NCBI GenBank assembly: GCA_020072815.1 | Contig: JAIQGE010000001.1 | Span: 496,001 to 560,000 of the forward strand | DNA from: Terriglobia bacterium | GTDB taxonomy: Bacteria > Acidobacteriota > Terriglobia > Terriglobales > Acidobacteriaceae | Length of the DNA stretch: 64,000 bases | Reading direction: 5' to 3' | Shown: piece by piece, positions 63,516 through 64,000 of the stretch | How positions within the stretch are numbered: position 1 is the stretch's first letter | How the letters are laid out: every line of letters begins with the position of its first letter | Program-made: the position numbers and the translations under genes | The notes under the pieces: model-generated | Databases searched by the model: none | What the model saw: only the letters and a program-made list of their open reading frames with translations | What the model was told of the DNA's origin: nothing

Positions 63516-64000
63516 TCCATCCCACGGCAGTCATTGATCCCAGCGCCAAGGTCCCGGCGTCCTGCATGGTTGGGCCGCATTGTACGATTGGCGCGCACGT
63601 TGAACTGGGCGAGAGCTGCGAGCTCATCTCCCACGTGACGATTCACGGCCCGGCGAAGATTGGCGCGCGCAACCGCTTCTTCCCCTTCTGCGCGATTGGC
63701 GGCGAGCCCCAGGACCTGACCTACAAAGGCGAGCCGACCCGCCTGGAAATCGGCGACGACAACCTGTTTCGCGAGTTCGTCACCGTAAACCGCGGCACGG
63801 TGAAAGGCGGCGGGCTGACGCGCGTGGGCAGCCACACGCTGATCATGGCGTACGCCCACATCGCCCACGATTGCGTGGTGGGCGACCACGTGATCATGGC
63901 CAACGCCGCCACACTCGCCGGACACGTCACGATTCAAGAGTGGGCGTCAGTAGGAGCGTTTTCCGCGGTCCACCAGTTTGACGTGGTGGGCGCGCACGCC
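63512..64000 (+). CDS. lpxA: UDP-N-acetylglucosamine acyltransferase LpxA (partial, runs off the window)
   Basis: The first 163 residues are present. Hexapeptide-repeat left-handed helix, beginning [31 protein letters not shown], then [10 protein letters not shown] with H119 in the position of the E. coli catalytic H125. First step of lipid A synthesis, supporting an LPS-bearing outer membrane. Overlaps the fabZ stop (ATGA). The remaining roughly 100 residues lie past the window edge. Confidence 0.95.
   Translation, partial: MIHPTAVIDPSAKVPASCMVGPHCTIGAHVELGESCELISHVTIHGPAKIGARNRFFPFCAIGGEPQDLTYKGEPTRLEIGDDNLFREFVTVNRGTVKGGGLTRVGSHTLIMAYAHIAHDCVVGDHVIMANAATLAGHVTIQEWASVGAFSAVHQFDVVGAHA

Overview
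The window looks like chromosomal DNA of a GC-rich (roughly 60%) Gram-negative bacterium. An acidobacterium (Acidobacteriota) is the best guess. Outer-membrane biogenesis genes are present (bamA, two ompH/skp, fabZ-lpxA, uppS-cdsA-dxr-rseP). So are an Oar-like TonB-dependent receptor with an N-terminal carboxypeptidase-regulatory domain, an NtrYX pair, secreted amidohydrolases and an M13 peptidase, a mix typical of that phylum. The assignment comes from gene content only; there is no rRNA gene in the window and I saw no tRNA gene or CRISPR array.

Layout: 0-3 kb holds a secreted M13 peptidase and rpsT (minus strand). 3-7 kb is a plus-strand run phoH, ybeY, corC-like, era. 7.2-8.4 kb is a lower-GC cassette of three overlapping unknown genes, followed by 0.6 kb of non-coding sequence with an 11-bp tandem repeat. 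9-13 kb is ntrYX (minus). 13-16.4 kb is a D-aminoacylase-like amidohydrolase facing an aldehyde dehydrogenase. 16.8-18.3 kb encodes an unusual response regulator fused to a histidine-kinase-like module. 18.3-22.2 kb holds small household and unknown genes (yjbQ, an RHH-like regulator with an SRPBCC protein, sirB1-like, a CDF-like transporter, an outer-membrane-like protein).

22.6-33.5 kb is a metal/outer-membrane region: a TonB-dependent receptor with a small membrane protein behind it, two paralogous Cys/His-rich small membrane proteins, a Gln-rich secreted protein and a CzcCBA-type heavy-metal RND efflux operon. 33.6-37.9 kb is the tightly overlapped operon uppS-cdsA-dxr-rseP, closed by a good terminator. 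37.9-47.5 kb holds a DUF1835 protein, a TonB-C domain protein, frr, two tandem Aas-like phospholipid acyltransferase/acyl-ACP synthetases (the first fused to an LplT-like transporter) and a Phd/PIN toxin-antitoxin pair. 47.7-55.6 kb holds a molybdopterin oxidoreductase, bamA, tandem ompH genes and a TonB-like protein. 56-64 kb holds lepA, an amidohydrolase, a lipoprotein, maf, tatA, an M20 peptidase, fabZ and the start of lpxA, which runs off the window.

Functional themes: envelope assembly (BamA with two Skp-like chaperones, lipid A and isoprenoid steps, RseP, phospholipid repair), metal handling (receptor, efflux pump, Cys/His proteins) and translation/ribosome maintenance (rpsT, ybeY, era, frr, lepA). 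Intergenic DNA is rich in repeats. There is a dispersed element bounded by ATCCTGAGC and GAGTCGAAGGATC (five copies), a triplicated block of about 110 bp inside the czc operon, and a 190-bp element with 16-bp inverted ends.
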